Assembly: GCA_020216575.1 (NCBI GenBank)
Contig: JAIUYC010000021.1
Location: 1 to 12,484 of the forward strand
DNA length: 12,484 nt
Direction of reading: 5' to 3'
Source: Coleofasciculus sp. S288
GTDB lineage: Bacteria > Cyanobacteriota > Cyanobacteriia > Cyanobacteriales > Coleofasciculaceae
Of this stretch, positions 1-7,158 are shown piece by piece (the stretch's first letter is position 1; the number at the start of each line of letters is the position of its first letter). Below the pieces are notes generated by a model. The model was not told the DNA's origin. It was given only the letters and a program-made list of their open reading frames with translations, and made no database searches. The position numbers were made by a program, and so were the translations under genes.

Positions 1-45
1 ATTAAATCCGTGGGAAAACCGATAACCTCATAACAAAACCCGCCC

Positions 46-80
46 TTACCCAAGGTCGGTATTGGGATAATTTATTTTTT
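46..80 (+). terminator. Probable intrinsic terminator of a gene left of the window
   Basis: A hairpin with arms TTACCCAA and TTGGGATAA (one bulged A) around the loop GGTCGGTA is followed at once by TTTATTTTTT. This is the shape of a rho-independent terminator reading rightward. The gene it would serve lies off the left edge. Confidence 0.4.
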
Positions 81-86
81 GGAAGT

Positions 87-111
87 CCCTGACCCCTGAC
101 CCCTGACCCCT
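87..111. repeat. Heptanucleotide tandem repeat (CCCTGAC, 3.6 copies)
   Basis: Three exact copies of CCCTGAC and a partial fourth end 10 bases before the ATG of the SMP-30-type gene. Heptamer repeats of this general kind (STRR) are known in filamentous cyanobacteria. The array occupies the place where a ribosome binding site would be expected. Confidence 0.75.
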
Positions 112-121
112 ATTTTCTCGA

Positions 122-982
122 ATGGATTCACCTGAACTCATCGCCGATTACCAGTGCCACAATGCTGAGGGTCCGATTTGGCATCCCTTGAAGAAGCACC
201 TCTACTGGACAGATATTCCCACAGGTCGCCTGTTCCGCTATGACCCTGCCACCAGTTTTCACGAACAAATCTATTCCGGTGAGTCTGTCGGTGGCTTCAC
301 GATTCAAGAAGACGGGTCACTCCTTCTATTTAAAGCTCGTGGGGCAATTGAGCGCTGGTCTGAGGGAAAAATTACGACACTGATTCCCGAAATTCCCGAA
401 GAACGTGATAGCCGCTTCAACGATGTAATTGCTGACCCTGCTGGGCGAGTTTTTTGCGGTACGATGCCCACTCCTGACCGCTTGGGTCGTCTCTACCGTT
501 TAAATCTTGATGGTTCCCTCAACCTCATCCTTGAAAGCGTTGGGATGCCCAACGGCATGGGCTTTACTCCTGATAGAAAGCAGTTTTACTTAAGCGACTC
601 TCCCAATCGAGTCATCTATGAATTCGACTACGACCAAGAAAGCGGTACTCTCAGCAATCAGCGCGTTTGTGTCACCACTCCTGAAGCGGAAGGCGTCCCC
701 GATGGGATGACTGTCGATGCCGAAGGCTATATTTGGTCGGGTCGCTGGGATGGTGGACATCTCTTCCGCTATACCCCTGATGGTACGGAAGTTTTACGCC
801 TTCCATTTCCGGCAAAGAAGGTGACTAGCATTACGTTTGGCGGGTCTGACTACACAGATATGTATGTCACTACGGCTGGGGGCGATAACCGCCCCACGGA
901 GGGAGCAGGCGCAGGAGCTATCTTCCGCGTTAATCTGGGTATCCAGGGAGTGCCAGAATTTCTGTCACGAGTTGCCGGTTAA
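122..982 (+). CDS. SMP-30/gluconolactonase/LRE family protein
   Basis: A 286-aa protein of the SMP-30/gluconolactonase/LRE family, six-bladed beta-propellers that use one divalent metal to hydrolyse sugar lactones or related esters. The metal-site residues of the family are visible: E16 in AEGPIW, N100 in RFNDV, N144 in MPNGM and D194 in VPDGM. The length is normal and there is no signal peptide, so it is probably cytoplasmic. The ATG at 122 directly precedes the conserved N-terminal motif and is the natural start, although no Shine-Dalgarno precedes it; a CCCTGAC repeat lies there instead. It ends 50 bp before the next gene on the same strand, so co-transcription is possible. The substrate cannot be read from the sequence. 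Family assignment is firm, gluconolactonase activity is not. Confidence 0.93.
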   Translation: MDSPELIADYQCHNAEGPIWHPLKKHLYWTDIPTGRLFRYDPATSFHEQIYSGESVGGFTIQEDGSLLLFKARGAIERWSEGKITTLIPEIPEERDSRFNDVIADPAGRVFCGTMPTPDRLGRLYRLNLDGSLNLILESVGMPNGMGFTPDRKQFYLSDSPNRVIYEFDYDQESGTLSNQRVCVTTPEAEGVPDGMTVDAEGYIWSGRWDGGHLFRYTPDGTEVLRLPFPAKKVTSITFGGSDYTDMYVTTAGGDNRPTEGAGAGAIFRVNLGIQGVPEFLSRVAG

Positions 983-1032
983 ATAGGTTGGGTTACAGTA
1001 TTGGTGAGAATCGCGCCAATCAGCAGACAGCT

Positions 1033-1776
1033 ATGGCAAGCGCAAATTTTTGCTTTCATGCAGAACTCAATTTCTTTTTGCCCCGCAGCCAACGGCAGGT
1101 AAACTTCACCCATTCCTTTAAGGAGCGAACGTCCATTAAAGACATGATCGAGTCCTTGGGTGTCCCTCATCCTGAAGTTGACTTGATCCTGGTTAATGGA
1201 GAATCGGTAGATTTTTCCTATATTGTGCAGGATGGCGATCGCATTGATGTTTATCCGATTTCTGCCACCACCTCAGTTACACCGCTAGTCTCTGTTCGAC
1301 CTCAACCGCTCAGTATTCCTCGCTTTGTTTTGGATGTCCATTTAGGCAAACTAGCCTCTTCCCTGCGGATGTTAGGGTTTGATACCTTATACCGTAATGA
1401 CTATGCTGATGAAAAATTAGCCGAAATTTCCGCTTGCCAAAATCGAATTCTCTTGACTCGTGACAAGGGTCTGTTAATGCGCAGTCGGGTCACCTATGGG
1501 TACTACGTCCGAAAAACCGATCCCGATCAACAACTCGTGGAAGTACTGCGGCGCTTTAAGTTGTTCAAAAACGTTTCACCGTTTCAGAGGTGTATGCGCT
1601 GCAATGGCTTGTTAGATCCAGTGGCTAAGGAATCCATCCTTGACCAACTCCCCCAACGAACCAAGCTAGAAATTGATGAATTTCATCGCTGTCGTGAATG
1701 TTGTCAAATTTATTGGAGAGGTGCTCACTACGAACGAATGCAACAATTTATTCAGGGAGTGCTAAGTTCTCAGTGA
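1033..1776 (+). CDS. Mut7-C ubiquitin/RNase domain protein (PIN-like, with zinc ribbon)
   Basis: A 247-aa putative RNA-processing protein in three parts. Residues 1-77 resemble the ubiquitin-like beta-grasp domain often fused to Mut7-C (motif VDLILVNGESVDFSY). Residues 97-180 form a PIN-like Mut7-C nuclease domain, with acidic residues D101 (FVLDVHLGKLA) and D144 (LLTRDKGLL). Residues 187-223 hold two CxxC/CxxC-type pairs (C187, C190, C220, C223) forming a zinc ribbon. Mut7-C domains are named after the C-terminus of an exonuclease-like protein; the RNA target in bacteria is unknown. The ATG at 1033 is chosen because the family N-terminus begins there. An in-frame TTG at 988 would add 15 unconserved residues. 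No good Shine-Dalgarno is seen. The family call is confident, the activity is inferred. Confidence 0.9.
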   Translation: MASANFCFHAELNFFLPRSQRQVNFTHSFKERTSIKDMIESLGVPHPEVDLILVNGESVDFSYIVQDGDRIDVYPISATTSVTPLVSVRPQPLSIPRFVLDVHLGKLASSLRMLGFDTLYRNDYADEKLAEISACQNRILLTRDKGLLMRSRVTYGYYVRKTDPDQQLVEVLRRFKLFKNVSPFQRCMRCNGLLDPVAKESILDQLPQRTKLEIDEFHRCRECCQIYWRGAHYERMQQFIQGVLSSQ

Positions 1777-1824
1777 GTCGTTAATAGTTTCGATTAAACC
1801 AACGATCGCAGACGAGCAAATCCC

Positions 1825-1856
1825 TTGACTTTCCAGTCAGGTGGAGAGTGTAGCAT
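1825..1856 (+). promoter_or_regulatory. MerR-family metal-responsive promoter of the atx1-like gene
   Basis: A -35 box TTGACT (1825-1830) and a -10-like box TAGCAT (1851-1856) are separated by 20 bp. This is the overlong spacer typical of MerR-family promoters such as zntA, copA and merT. Inside it lies a dyad, ACTTTCCA (1828-1835) and TGGAGAGT (1842-1849), 7 of 8 positions complementary with a 6-nt centre. Transcription would begin near 1863, about 29 nt before the ATG at 1892. Spacing and dyad together are strong evidence. The metal and the regulator are not shown, and no merR-type gene is in the window. Confidence 0.75.
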
Positions 1857-1891
1857 CAGAGTATAGCTCCTTAGTATGAGTTGTATGACTT

Positions 1892-2086
1892 ATGACAGTC
1901 GAACTAAAGGTTCCCAGTATGGCTTGTTCTGCCTGTGCAGACACGATTACTAAAGCTGTAAAAACCGTTGATGCCAACGCTACCGTACAAGCCGATCCAA
2001 AAACCAAGCTGGTTAGTGTGGAAACTCAAGCCTCTGAAGCAGCCATTAAAGAAGCGATCGCATCGGCTGGCTATCCAGTTAGCTAG
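1892..2086 (+). CDS. atx1: Atx1/CopZ-like copper metallochaperone (heavy-metal-associated domain)
   Basis: A 64-aa protein consisting of one heavy-metal-associated domain, with the metal motif MACSAC at residues 10-15 (C12 and C15). Length and sequence match cyanobacterial Atx1, the cytosolic chaperone that carries Cu(I) to the P-type ATPases supplying plastocyanin and cytochrome oxidase in thylakoids. In Synechocystis Atx1 residue 61 is a histidine that can bind copper; here it is Y61 (SAGYPVS), as is common in CopZ-type chaperones. The ATG at 1892 gives the expected N-terminus; nearby ATGs at 1876 and 1885 are out of frame. No clear Shine-Dalgarno is seen. A MerR-type promoter lies just upstream and a weak terminator after it, so it is probably a single-gene, metal-induced unit. 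Binding of zinc or another soft metal cannot be excluded. Confidence 0.9.
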   Translation: MTVELKVPSMACSACADTITKAVKTVDANATVQADPKTKLVSVETQASEAAIKEAIASAGYPVS

Positions 2087-2128
2087 TGCAAGGAGGCAGA
2101 AGGCTCCAGGGCGGAGGACAGAAGGTAA

Positions 2129-2152
2129 GGAAGCTTGTACAGTAAGCTTTTT
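2129..2152 (+). terminator. Probable terminator of the atx1-like gene
   Basis: AAGCTT, a 7-nt loop and AAGCTT form a 6-bp stem, extended by two possible G-U pairs, with a run of five T. It lies about 45 bp after the atx1-like stop codon. The stem is short, so efficiency is uncertain. Confidence 0.4.
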
Positions 2153-2214
2153 CAACTGGATAGTTATTTCCGCCACGCTGCACTAGTCGTTGACCTTAGA
2201 AAAAGCCTAATTGC

Positions 2215-2239
2215 AGGGGTACGGCATTGCCGTACCCCT
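2215..2239. repeat. GC-rich palindromic repeat upstream of cbiD
   Basis: AGGGGTACGGC, a 3-nt loop ATT and GCCGTACCCCT form a perfect 11-bp stem. Palindromes of this type are scattered between genes in filamentous cyanobacteria. It ends 24 nt before the cbiD start codon. There is no T-tract after it on the + strand, so it is more likely a dispersed repeat in the leader than a terminator. Confidence 0.7.
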
Positions 2240-2263
2240 ACACGTCTTAAAAATCGTCTTGTC

Positions 2264-3385
2264 ATGACAAACCTCAAGCCTCGCTCCGGATATACCTTAC
2301 CCGTGTTCGCCTGTGCAGCAGCGCTTGCCGCCTTGCATGGGTTGCGCGAGTCTCAACCCTTGGAGGCTGTATCCGTAGACTTAATTGAACCCCCTGAAAC
2401 GGCGACAATTCCCATTGAGCAAATGGCTGAATTGCGAAAAGGCATGGTGCTAGCCGTAACTCGCAGCGATCCTGGTGATAACCTCGACCTCACCCGCAAC
2501 ACTCCAATTTGGGCATTAGTTGAATGGGGAGAATCAGAGCAAACCGAACAGGTGCGATTGCGGGGAGGTGAGGGAATCGGGCGACAACTGAATGCAGGGG
2601 GAAAAGCGGCTATTTATGCTTACGCTGAGCGACTGTTGCAAGAAAACCTGAAGCGTCAGTTGACACCGGGAGAAAAAATTCAGGTGACGATTATCCTACC
2701 GCAAGGACGCCAGCTAGCAGAACGCACCTCAAATGCTGCCTTTGGTGTTGTGGAAGGACTCTCCCTGCTAGGTACGACTGGCATTTCCCAACCTCTGAGC
2801 GCCCCTAGCCAATTGGACGCTTTTCGCGAGGAACTCCACCAAAAAGCTAGCCGTTTTGACTGTTTGGTGTTTTGTGTGGGGGAAAACGGCTTGGATTTGG
2901 CGCAACAGTTGGGGATCGATGCACAGCGGTTGATAAAAACTGCAAATTGGCTCGGACCGATGTTGGTGGAAGCGGGATTACATCAAATTCCAGCCATTTT
3001 GTTGTTTGGTTATCACGGCAAGCTGGTCAAACTAGCAGGCGGAATTTTTCACACACACCATCACCTCGCTGATGGACGCCTGGAAATTCTCACCGCTCAC
3101 TGCGCTAATCTGGGTTTACCCCTGTCTGTGTTACAGGAGGTTTTTGCCAGTCCAACAGCGGAAGCGGTACTGAAGAATCTACGTCAATTGGATGCGATGA
3201 ATGGCAGCAAGTGGGTGGAGCGAGTTTACGGTGCGATCGCATCTGCTATTGATGCTCGCTCCCAAGACTACATCCGCAAACACAGCGAACGAGAGGTTTG
3301 CGTCGGTTCAGTCCTATTCGATCGCGATCGCCAAATTATCGTCGCTAGCAAAATAGGTGCCACATTACTGTCACAATTGTGCTAA
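2264..3385 (+). CDS. cbiD: Cobalt-precorrin-5B C1-methyltransferase CbiD
   Basis: A 373-aa CbiD, which transfers a methyl group from S-adenosylmethionine to C1 of cobalt-precorrin-5B in the early-cobalt (anaerobic) branch of cobalamin synthesis, in the cytoplasm. Conserved blocks are present in order: RSGYTLPVFACAAALAAL (residues 7-24), SDPGDNLDLTRNTP (68-81), ERTSNAAFGVVEGLSLLGTTG (153-173, where the family is strongly conserved) and GYHGKLVKLAGGIFHTHHH (249-267). The length is normal. The frame is open for 43 further codons upstream from an ATG at 2135, but that part runs through the palindrome at 2215-2239 and has no family likeness, so the ATG at 2264 is chosen. No Shine-Dalgarno is seen and no cobalamin riboswitch was recognised. 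guaA follows after 99 bp on the same strand. Confidence 0.94.
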   Translation: MTNLKPRSGYTLPVFACAAALAALHGLRESQPLEAVSVDLIEPPETATIPIEQMAELRKGMVLAVTRSDPGDNLDLTRNTPIWALVEWGESEQTEQVRLRGGEGIGRQLNAGGKAAIYAYAERLLQENLKRQLTPGEKIQVTIILPQGRQLAERTSNAAFGVVEGLSLLGTTGISQPLSAPSQLDAFREELHQKASRFDCLVFCVGENGLDLAQQLGIDAQRLIKTANWLGPMLVEAGLHQIPAILLFGYHGKLVKLAGGIFHTHHHLADGRLEILTAHCANLGLPLSVLQEVFASPTAEAVLKNLRQLDAMNGSKWVERVYGAIASAIDARSQDYIRKHSEREVCVGSVLFDRDRQIIVASKIGATLLSQLC

Positions 3386-3469
3386 TTTTGTAGGAATTTC
3401 TATACGCTGAATTTATACAGCTCTCAGCTTTCGACCTATCTACTCGCGACAATAGATTCTCGCTGTCAC

Positions 3470-3475
3470 AAGGAG
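3470..3475 (+). promoter_or_regulatory. Shine-Dalgarno site deciding the guaA start
   Basis: AAGGAG sits 9 nt before the GTG at 3485. No comparable site precedes the in-frame ATG at 3515, so this site favours GTG as the start. Confidence 0.6.
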
Positions 3476-3484
3476 ACTTAGACA

Positions 3485-5158
3485 GTGAGCTGTTTGCACA
3501 CCTCACACGATTTTATGACGGACGCATCAGTGACATTACAGACAGAAGAAGCATCTCATAATGTAGAGACATTACCAACTACGTCTCTATCAGGGCAATT
3601 GAATCGCCAGATGATCGTTATTCTCGACTTTGGCTCTCAATACTCCGAGTTGATTGCTCGTCGCATCCGCGAAACTCAGGTGTATTCGGAGGTGATTTCC
3701 TACCGTACTACCGCCGAACAACTGCGGCAGCTCAATCCTAAGGGAATTATTTTCTCCGGTGGACCCAGTTCCGTCTATGACCCTGGTGCTCCCTCGTGTG
3801 ACCCAGAAATTTGGAAGCTGGGTATCCCGGTGCTGGGGGTTTGTTATGGCATGCAGGTGATGGTGCAACAACTCGGTGGACAAGTGACGCGAGCGGAACG
3901 CGCTGAATATGGTAAAGCATCGATCTACATCGATGACCCCACCGACTTGCTGACGAATGTGGAAGATGGCTCGACGATGTGGATGAGTCATGGGGATTCT
4001 TGTGTGGAATTGCCAGAGGGGTTTGAAATCTTGGCACACACAGAAAATACTCCCTGTGCTGCAATCGCTCATCATGACAAGAAGCTGTATGGCGTGCAAT
4101 TTCATCCCGAAGTAATCCACTCCACTGGCGGTATAGCCCTCATCCGCAACTTTGTTTACCACATCTGCGACTGCGAACCGACTTGGACAACAGCCGCGTT
4201 TGTCGAACAATCGATTCGAGAGATTCGTGCCAGAGTAGGGGATAAGCGAGTCCTGCTAGCGCTATCGGGCGGTGTTGATTCCTCTACCCTTGCTTTCTTG
4301 CTTTACAAGGCAATTGGCGACCAGCTAACTTGCATGTTCATTGACCAAGGCTTCATGCGCAAAGGGGAGCCAGAGCGATTATTGAAGCTCTTTCAGGAGC
4401 AGTTTCACATTCCAGTGGAATATGTTAATGCTCGCGATCGCTTCTTGGCTCAAATCGAAGGCGTCACAGACCCAGAAGAAAAGCGCCGCCGCATTGGTCA
4501 CGAATTCATTCGCGTCTTTGAAGAAGAGTCCAAGCGCCTCGGACCTTTTGATTATCTCGCTCAAGGCACGCTCTATCCTGACGTCATCGAATCAGCCGAC
4601 ACTAACATGGACCCGCAAACGGGTGAGCGAGTGGCGGTGAAAATTAAGAGTCATCACAACGTCGGAGGCCTTCCCAAAGACTTGCGCTTCAAGCTCGTTG
4701 AACCATTGCGCAAACTCTTTAAAGATGAAGTCCGCAAAGTCGGTCGCTCGATTGGCTTGCCAGAGGAAATTGTGAAGCGCCATCCTTTCCCAGGACCAGG
4801 ACTGGCGATTCGGATCATTGGTGAAGTGACCAAAGAACGACTCAATATTTTGCGTGATGCCGACCTCATCGTTCGCCAGGAAATTAACCGACGGGGAGTT
4901 TACCACGATTTTTGGCAGGCGTTTGCCGTGCTGCTACCGATTCGCAGTGTAGGCGTTATGGGTGACCAGCGCACCTACGCTTACCCCATCGTCCTGCGCT
5001 TTATTACCAGTGAGGATGGCATGACGGCTGATTGGTCGCGAGTGCCTTACGATTTGTTGGAAACCATCTCAAACCGAATTGTCAACGAAGTTAAGGGAGT
5101 GAATCGAGTAGTCTACGACATCACCTCTAAGCCACCTGGGACTATAGAGTGGGAATAG
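3485..5158 (+). CDS. guaA: GMP synthase (glutamine-hydrolysing) GuaA
   Basis: A complete GMP synthase that aminates XMP to GMP with ATP and glutamine, the last step of guanine nucleotide synthesis, in the cytoplasm. Counting from the GTG (557 aa), residues 43-228 are the class I glutamine amidotransferase with triad C120 (GVCYGMQ), H207 and E209 (FHPEV). The ATP-pyrophosphatase domain follows, with the P-loop LSGGVDSS at 260-267. The C-terminal dimerisation domain ends in the family-typical GTIEWE. The GTG is chosen for its Shine-Dalgarno; starting at the ATG at 3515 would give 547 aa, also within the family range. The 40 or so residues before [18 protein letters not shown] are a poorly conserved extension common in cyanobacterial GuaA. 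Function is certain, the start is not. Confidence 0.97.
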   Translation: MSCLHTSHDFMTDASVTLQTEEASHNVETLPTTSLSGQLNRQMIVILDFGSQYSELIARRIRETQVYSEVISYRTTAEQLRQLNPKGIIFSGGPSSVYDPGAPSCDPEIWKLGIPVLGVCYGMQVMVQQLGGQVTRAERAEYGKASIYIDDPTDLLTNVEDGSTMWMSHGDSCVELPEGFEILAHTENTPCAAIAHHDKKLYGVQFHPEVIHSTGGIALIRNFVYHICDCEPTWTTAAFVEQSIREIRARVGDKRVLLALSGGVDSSTLAFLLYKAIGDQLTCMFIDQGFMRKGEPERLLKLFQEQFHIPVEYVNARDRFLAQIEGVTDPEEKRRRIGHEFIRVFEEESKRLGPFDYLAQGTLYPDVIESADTNMDPQTGERVAVKIKSHHNVGGLPKDLRFKLVEPLRKLFKDEVRKVGRSIGLPEEIVKRHPFPGPGLAIRIIGEVTKERLNILRDADLIVRQEINRRGVYHDFWQAFAVLLPIRSVGVMGDQRTYAYPIVLRFITSEDGMTADWSRVPYDLLETISNRIVNEVKGVNRVVYDITSKPPGTIEWE

Positions 5159-5185
5159 CTACCCAGAAAACTGCCCTTCTTCAAA

Positions 5186-5308
5186 TGGCTCTCCCGGATA
5201 TCGGGTGCATAATGTAGCTTGTGATACAAAAAAATCGAGACGAAGGTTGAAAACCTGGATGCTGCTAGATTATAAGCTTGCGTTATCACCAAAAGTACGG
5301 GAGAGCCA
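5186..5308. repeat. 123-bp foldback element with 11-bp terminal inverted repeats (MITE-like)
   Basis: TGGCTCTCCCG at the left end is exactly complementary to CGGGAGAGCCA at the right end. The likeness continues inward in imperfect form: GGTGCATAATGTAGCTT on the left aligns with GGTGATAACGCAAGCTT read from the right. The centre contains AGGTT-GAA-AACCT, itself a small hairpin. It has no coding capacity and no clear target-site duplication. The right end recurs at 7787-7808. It could be a miniature transposable element or a large structured 3' region of guaA. Confidence 0.55.
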
Positions 5309-5364
5309 ACGACATAAGTTTTGAGTTTCATCGTAATGGGGTTGGCTCAATTAATATCCGTAGA

Positions 5365-5536
5365 AAGTATCTGGGGGACTCAACCGTTCGGACTTCGGCG
5401 TGAGCTCAGTCGAACGCTGACGCTCACGGAAGCCCCAGTCGTTGGACTGATGGCGAGTCCCGTTGGAGTAAGGTTCCACCCCCATCTCCAGCGTAGCTTA
5501 CGGCAACGTTTACGAAGCCGCGAGAATCCCTTGCCT
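5365..5536. repeat. Cluster of dispersed cyanobacterial intergenic repeats
   Basis: No gene is visible here. The stretch contains mosaic repeats: a GTTCGGACT / CAGTCGAAC type inverted motif near 5390-5415, a hairpin GGACT-GATGGCG-AGTCC near 5444, and an AGCTTACGGCAACGTTTACG type motif near 5496. These look like the dispersed repeats of large cyanobacterial genomes. The last codons of the 413-aa gene run into this repeat DNA. Exact element borders cannot be set from one copy. Confidence 0.45.
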
Positions 5537-6778
5537 TTAGGCACAGGGAGTCGTCAATAAACGCTCATCTTGAACTCCTTGGGGAACTGGAGTCTGTTGG
5601 TAAATCTCAACCTTGAGTGGCTTATAAATGAGTTCGTACCAGCAACGACCTGTACACGAATCCACTCCTTCAGCTTGAGTGCGCATAAATAGGTGGAGGC
5701 ACTTGACTGATTGGCAAGGTAGCAGCAACCAAGAGCAACGATTTTCGTCACCCTCGTGCGGGTATGTAACCAAGTCAATATGCCCATTTGTTGCAAATCC
5801 GTAGCCAGGATGGGGCATGACAGAGGAGCCAATAGCAAACCAACCAGGTACATGAGGCGGCTGATAGATATCTGCTTTCTGTCCCAGATGGATGTGGGCA
5901 AAGTAGTGAGCTGCAAAGTTAAGATAGATTGGCTCGGCGCGATCGCTACTTTCGCCTTTCTCTGCCTTAGGCTTCCCTTTGACGAAAAGTTCCTCACTCA
6001 GGTAGTCTGCACCTGCATACAGGCTGATGACCCGATATAGCTCGCATACGAAATGACAGGTGTTCCCTGTCATCGGGTCTGAACCGATGTAGTCGAAAGG
6101 TTCTGAGGCAATGGTGATGCTAGCTCGCACGGGCCCGTTGGAGCGGGATACGAGCTGATAGGAGTGATTATACAAAGAGACTTGATAGTGAGGGGCTCTG
6201 GGTTCAAGTCCTGGCAGTTGGAGCCTATCTACCTGCATGCAACGCTTTTCCGGGTCTTGACCCATCCACTCACCCTTGGCAGCAAGAAGCGGATCGAGAA
6301 GTTCTTGATGCTCAAGCTGCACACTGGTGGCTGAGCCAGCATACCAACTCCGTTCGTTGTCCTCTGGTGCAGAGACTAAATTGAACCAGACGATGAGCCG
6401 ACTATTGACGAATCTCACTCCACGTTCCCGTCCATCCGAGCCGAGAACTACCTCTAAATAAGGTTCGCCTAGTCCTTCGGGTATTGGCTTGCCTCGGTCT
6501 GCCCTTAGGAAACTCGAGAATGTTGAACTATCTTCCAAGCCTGGTGGGGTTGCATGGGCAAGGGAAAAGACTAAGGTATCCCGAGTGGGATCGTCCGGAT
6601 CGACTCGGTCAACTTGGGCGAGGAGGGGAGTGCGGGAGCGATCGCGCAAATCGCTCAATACGAGTTCTTCAGGTGGGATTTGAATTTGCTGATAAATAGG
6701 TTGCCAGGGTATGGTGATATGACCGCTTCGCCAGTAATCTGAGGGATTGGAAATCGCTAGTAGGTTGATAGATGACAT
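5537..6778 (-). CDS. Unrecognised 413-aa protein, possibly beta-sandwich carbohydrate-related
   Basis: A 413-aa protein that I do not recognise with confidence. It has no signal peptide, no membrane segment and no repeats; it is rich in aromatic residues and predicted strands. Residues 18-80 (ITIPWQPIYQQIQIPPEELV onward, to VFSLAHATPPG) and 205-260 (SYQLVSRSNGPVRASITI, then CELYRVISLYAGADYLSEE) faintly recall the N-terminal sandwich and supersandwich segments of exo-rhamnogalacturonan-lyase-like proteins. This is a weak impression, not an assignment. Cysteines occur at 180, 241, 245, 348, 355, 360, 375 and 379, with no metal motif. The ATG at 6778 is the first in the frame; a G-rich stretch lies about 8 nt before it. 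The last few codons lie in repeat-like DNA, so the native C-terminus may have been altered. No neighbour on this strand is close enough to suggest an operon. Confidence 0.75.
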   Translation of the reverse strand: MSSINLLAISNPSDYWRSGHITIPWQPIYQQIQIPPEELVLSDLRDRSRTPLLAQVDRVDPDDPTRDTLVFSLAHATPPGLEDSSTFSSFLRADRGKPIPEGLGEPYLEVVLGSDGRERGVRFVNSRLIVWFNLVSAPEDNERSWYAGSATSVQLEHQELLDPLLAAKGEWMGQDPEKRCMQVDRLQLPGLEPRAPHYQVSLYNHSYQLVSRSNGPVRASITIASEPFDYIGSDPMTGNTCHFVCELYRVISLYAGADYLSEELFVKGKPKAEKGESSDRAEPIYLNFAAHYFAHIHLGQKADIYQPPHVPGWFAIGSSVMPHPGYGFATNGHIDLVTYPHEGDENRCSWLLLPCQSVKCLHLFMRTQAEGVDSCTGRCWYELIYKPLKVEIYQQTPVPQGVQDERLLTTPCA

Positions 6779-6962
6779 AGCTTTTGCCCCCTTGATTTTC
6801 TAATGCTGTATGTACTTACGCTGTCTTGAACACGCTTTTACCAGCAAAATTCTGCTCTTCCCCTCAACTGCTGAAAACGCTCATCTTCCCAAATGGCGTC
6901 AATCTCTGAATTTGCCTTTGCTCCTTACTTTAAGAGGGACTAAGGCATGTATTCAAACCCTC

Positions 6963-7006
6963 AGATCCCCCTAAATTCCTCTTAAGAAGGGGGGTTGGGG
7001 GGATCT
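6963..7006. repeat. Imperfect palindromic repeat (AGATCCCCC ... GGGGGGATCT)
   Basis: AGATCCCCC at 6963-6971 pairs with GGGGGGATCT at 6997-7006, with further C-run/G-run complementarity between them. This is a familiar type of dispersed hairpin in cyanobacterial intergenic DNA. Confidence 0.7.
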
Positions 7007-7060
7007 AAATCTGATGGGGGAGGCAAGAACACCAGCCTAATACACGCTGGCAGAAATGAC

Positions 7061-7138
7061 CCACCAGTAAAAATTCTCCTCCTGCCTCCCCTGCCTCCAA
7101 GAGCTTCCGGGAGCTCCCCCTGCTCTCGTAACTGGTGG
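7061..7138. repeat. Inverted repeat CCACCAGT / ACTGGTGG with inner hairpin
   Basis: CCACCAGT (7061-7068) is complementary to ACTGGTGG (7131-7138). Between them lie C-rich direct repeats (CTCCTGCCTCCCCTGCCTCC) and an inner hairpin GAGCT-TCCGGG-AGCTC (7101-7116). It sits 20 bp after the stop of the 69-aa gene on the - strand and might end that transcript, but no clean T-tract is seen. Confidence 0.5.
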
Positions 7139-7158
7139 AAAACTTTTGCTGATCTAGT

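Larger units (their letters stand above)
6779..7158. other. Gene-free region rich in palindromes
   Basis: No plausible gene is visible on either strand. The left part (6779-6960) shows nothing I can name. The right part holds the palindrome at 6963-7006 and the inverted repeat at 7061-7138, listed separately, with C-rich low-complexity sequence between its arms. Confidence 0.6.

Noticed and set aside
2087..2263. A cobalamin riboswitch in front of cbiD
   Set aside because: I looked for the conserved B12-box and core motifs of the cobalamin riboswitch and did not see them; only a palindromic repeat and a short terminator are present.
3590..4210. A 206-codon - strand frame inside guaA
   Set aside because: It is a shadow of the guaA coding frame; guaA has full family motifs on the + strand.
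5321..5560. A 79-codon + strand frame after guaA
   Set aside because: It lies wholly in dispersed repeat sequence and has no ribosome site.
6185..6225. A tRNA-like T-loop motif GGTTCAAGTCC
   Set aside because: It lies in the middle of the 413-aa coding frame on the other strand, and no acceptor, anticodon or D-arm can be formed around it.
6963..7138. Closely spaced palindromes as a CRISPR array
   Set aside because: There are no repeated units of equal length with unique spacers; the palindromes differ from one another.
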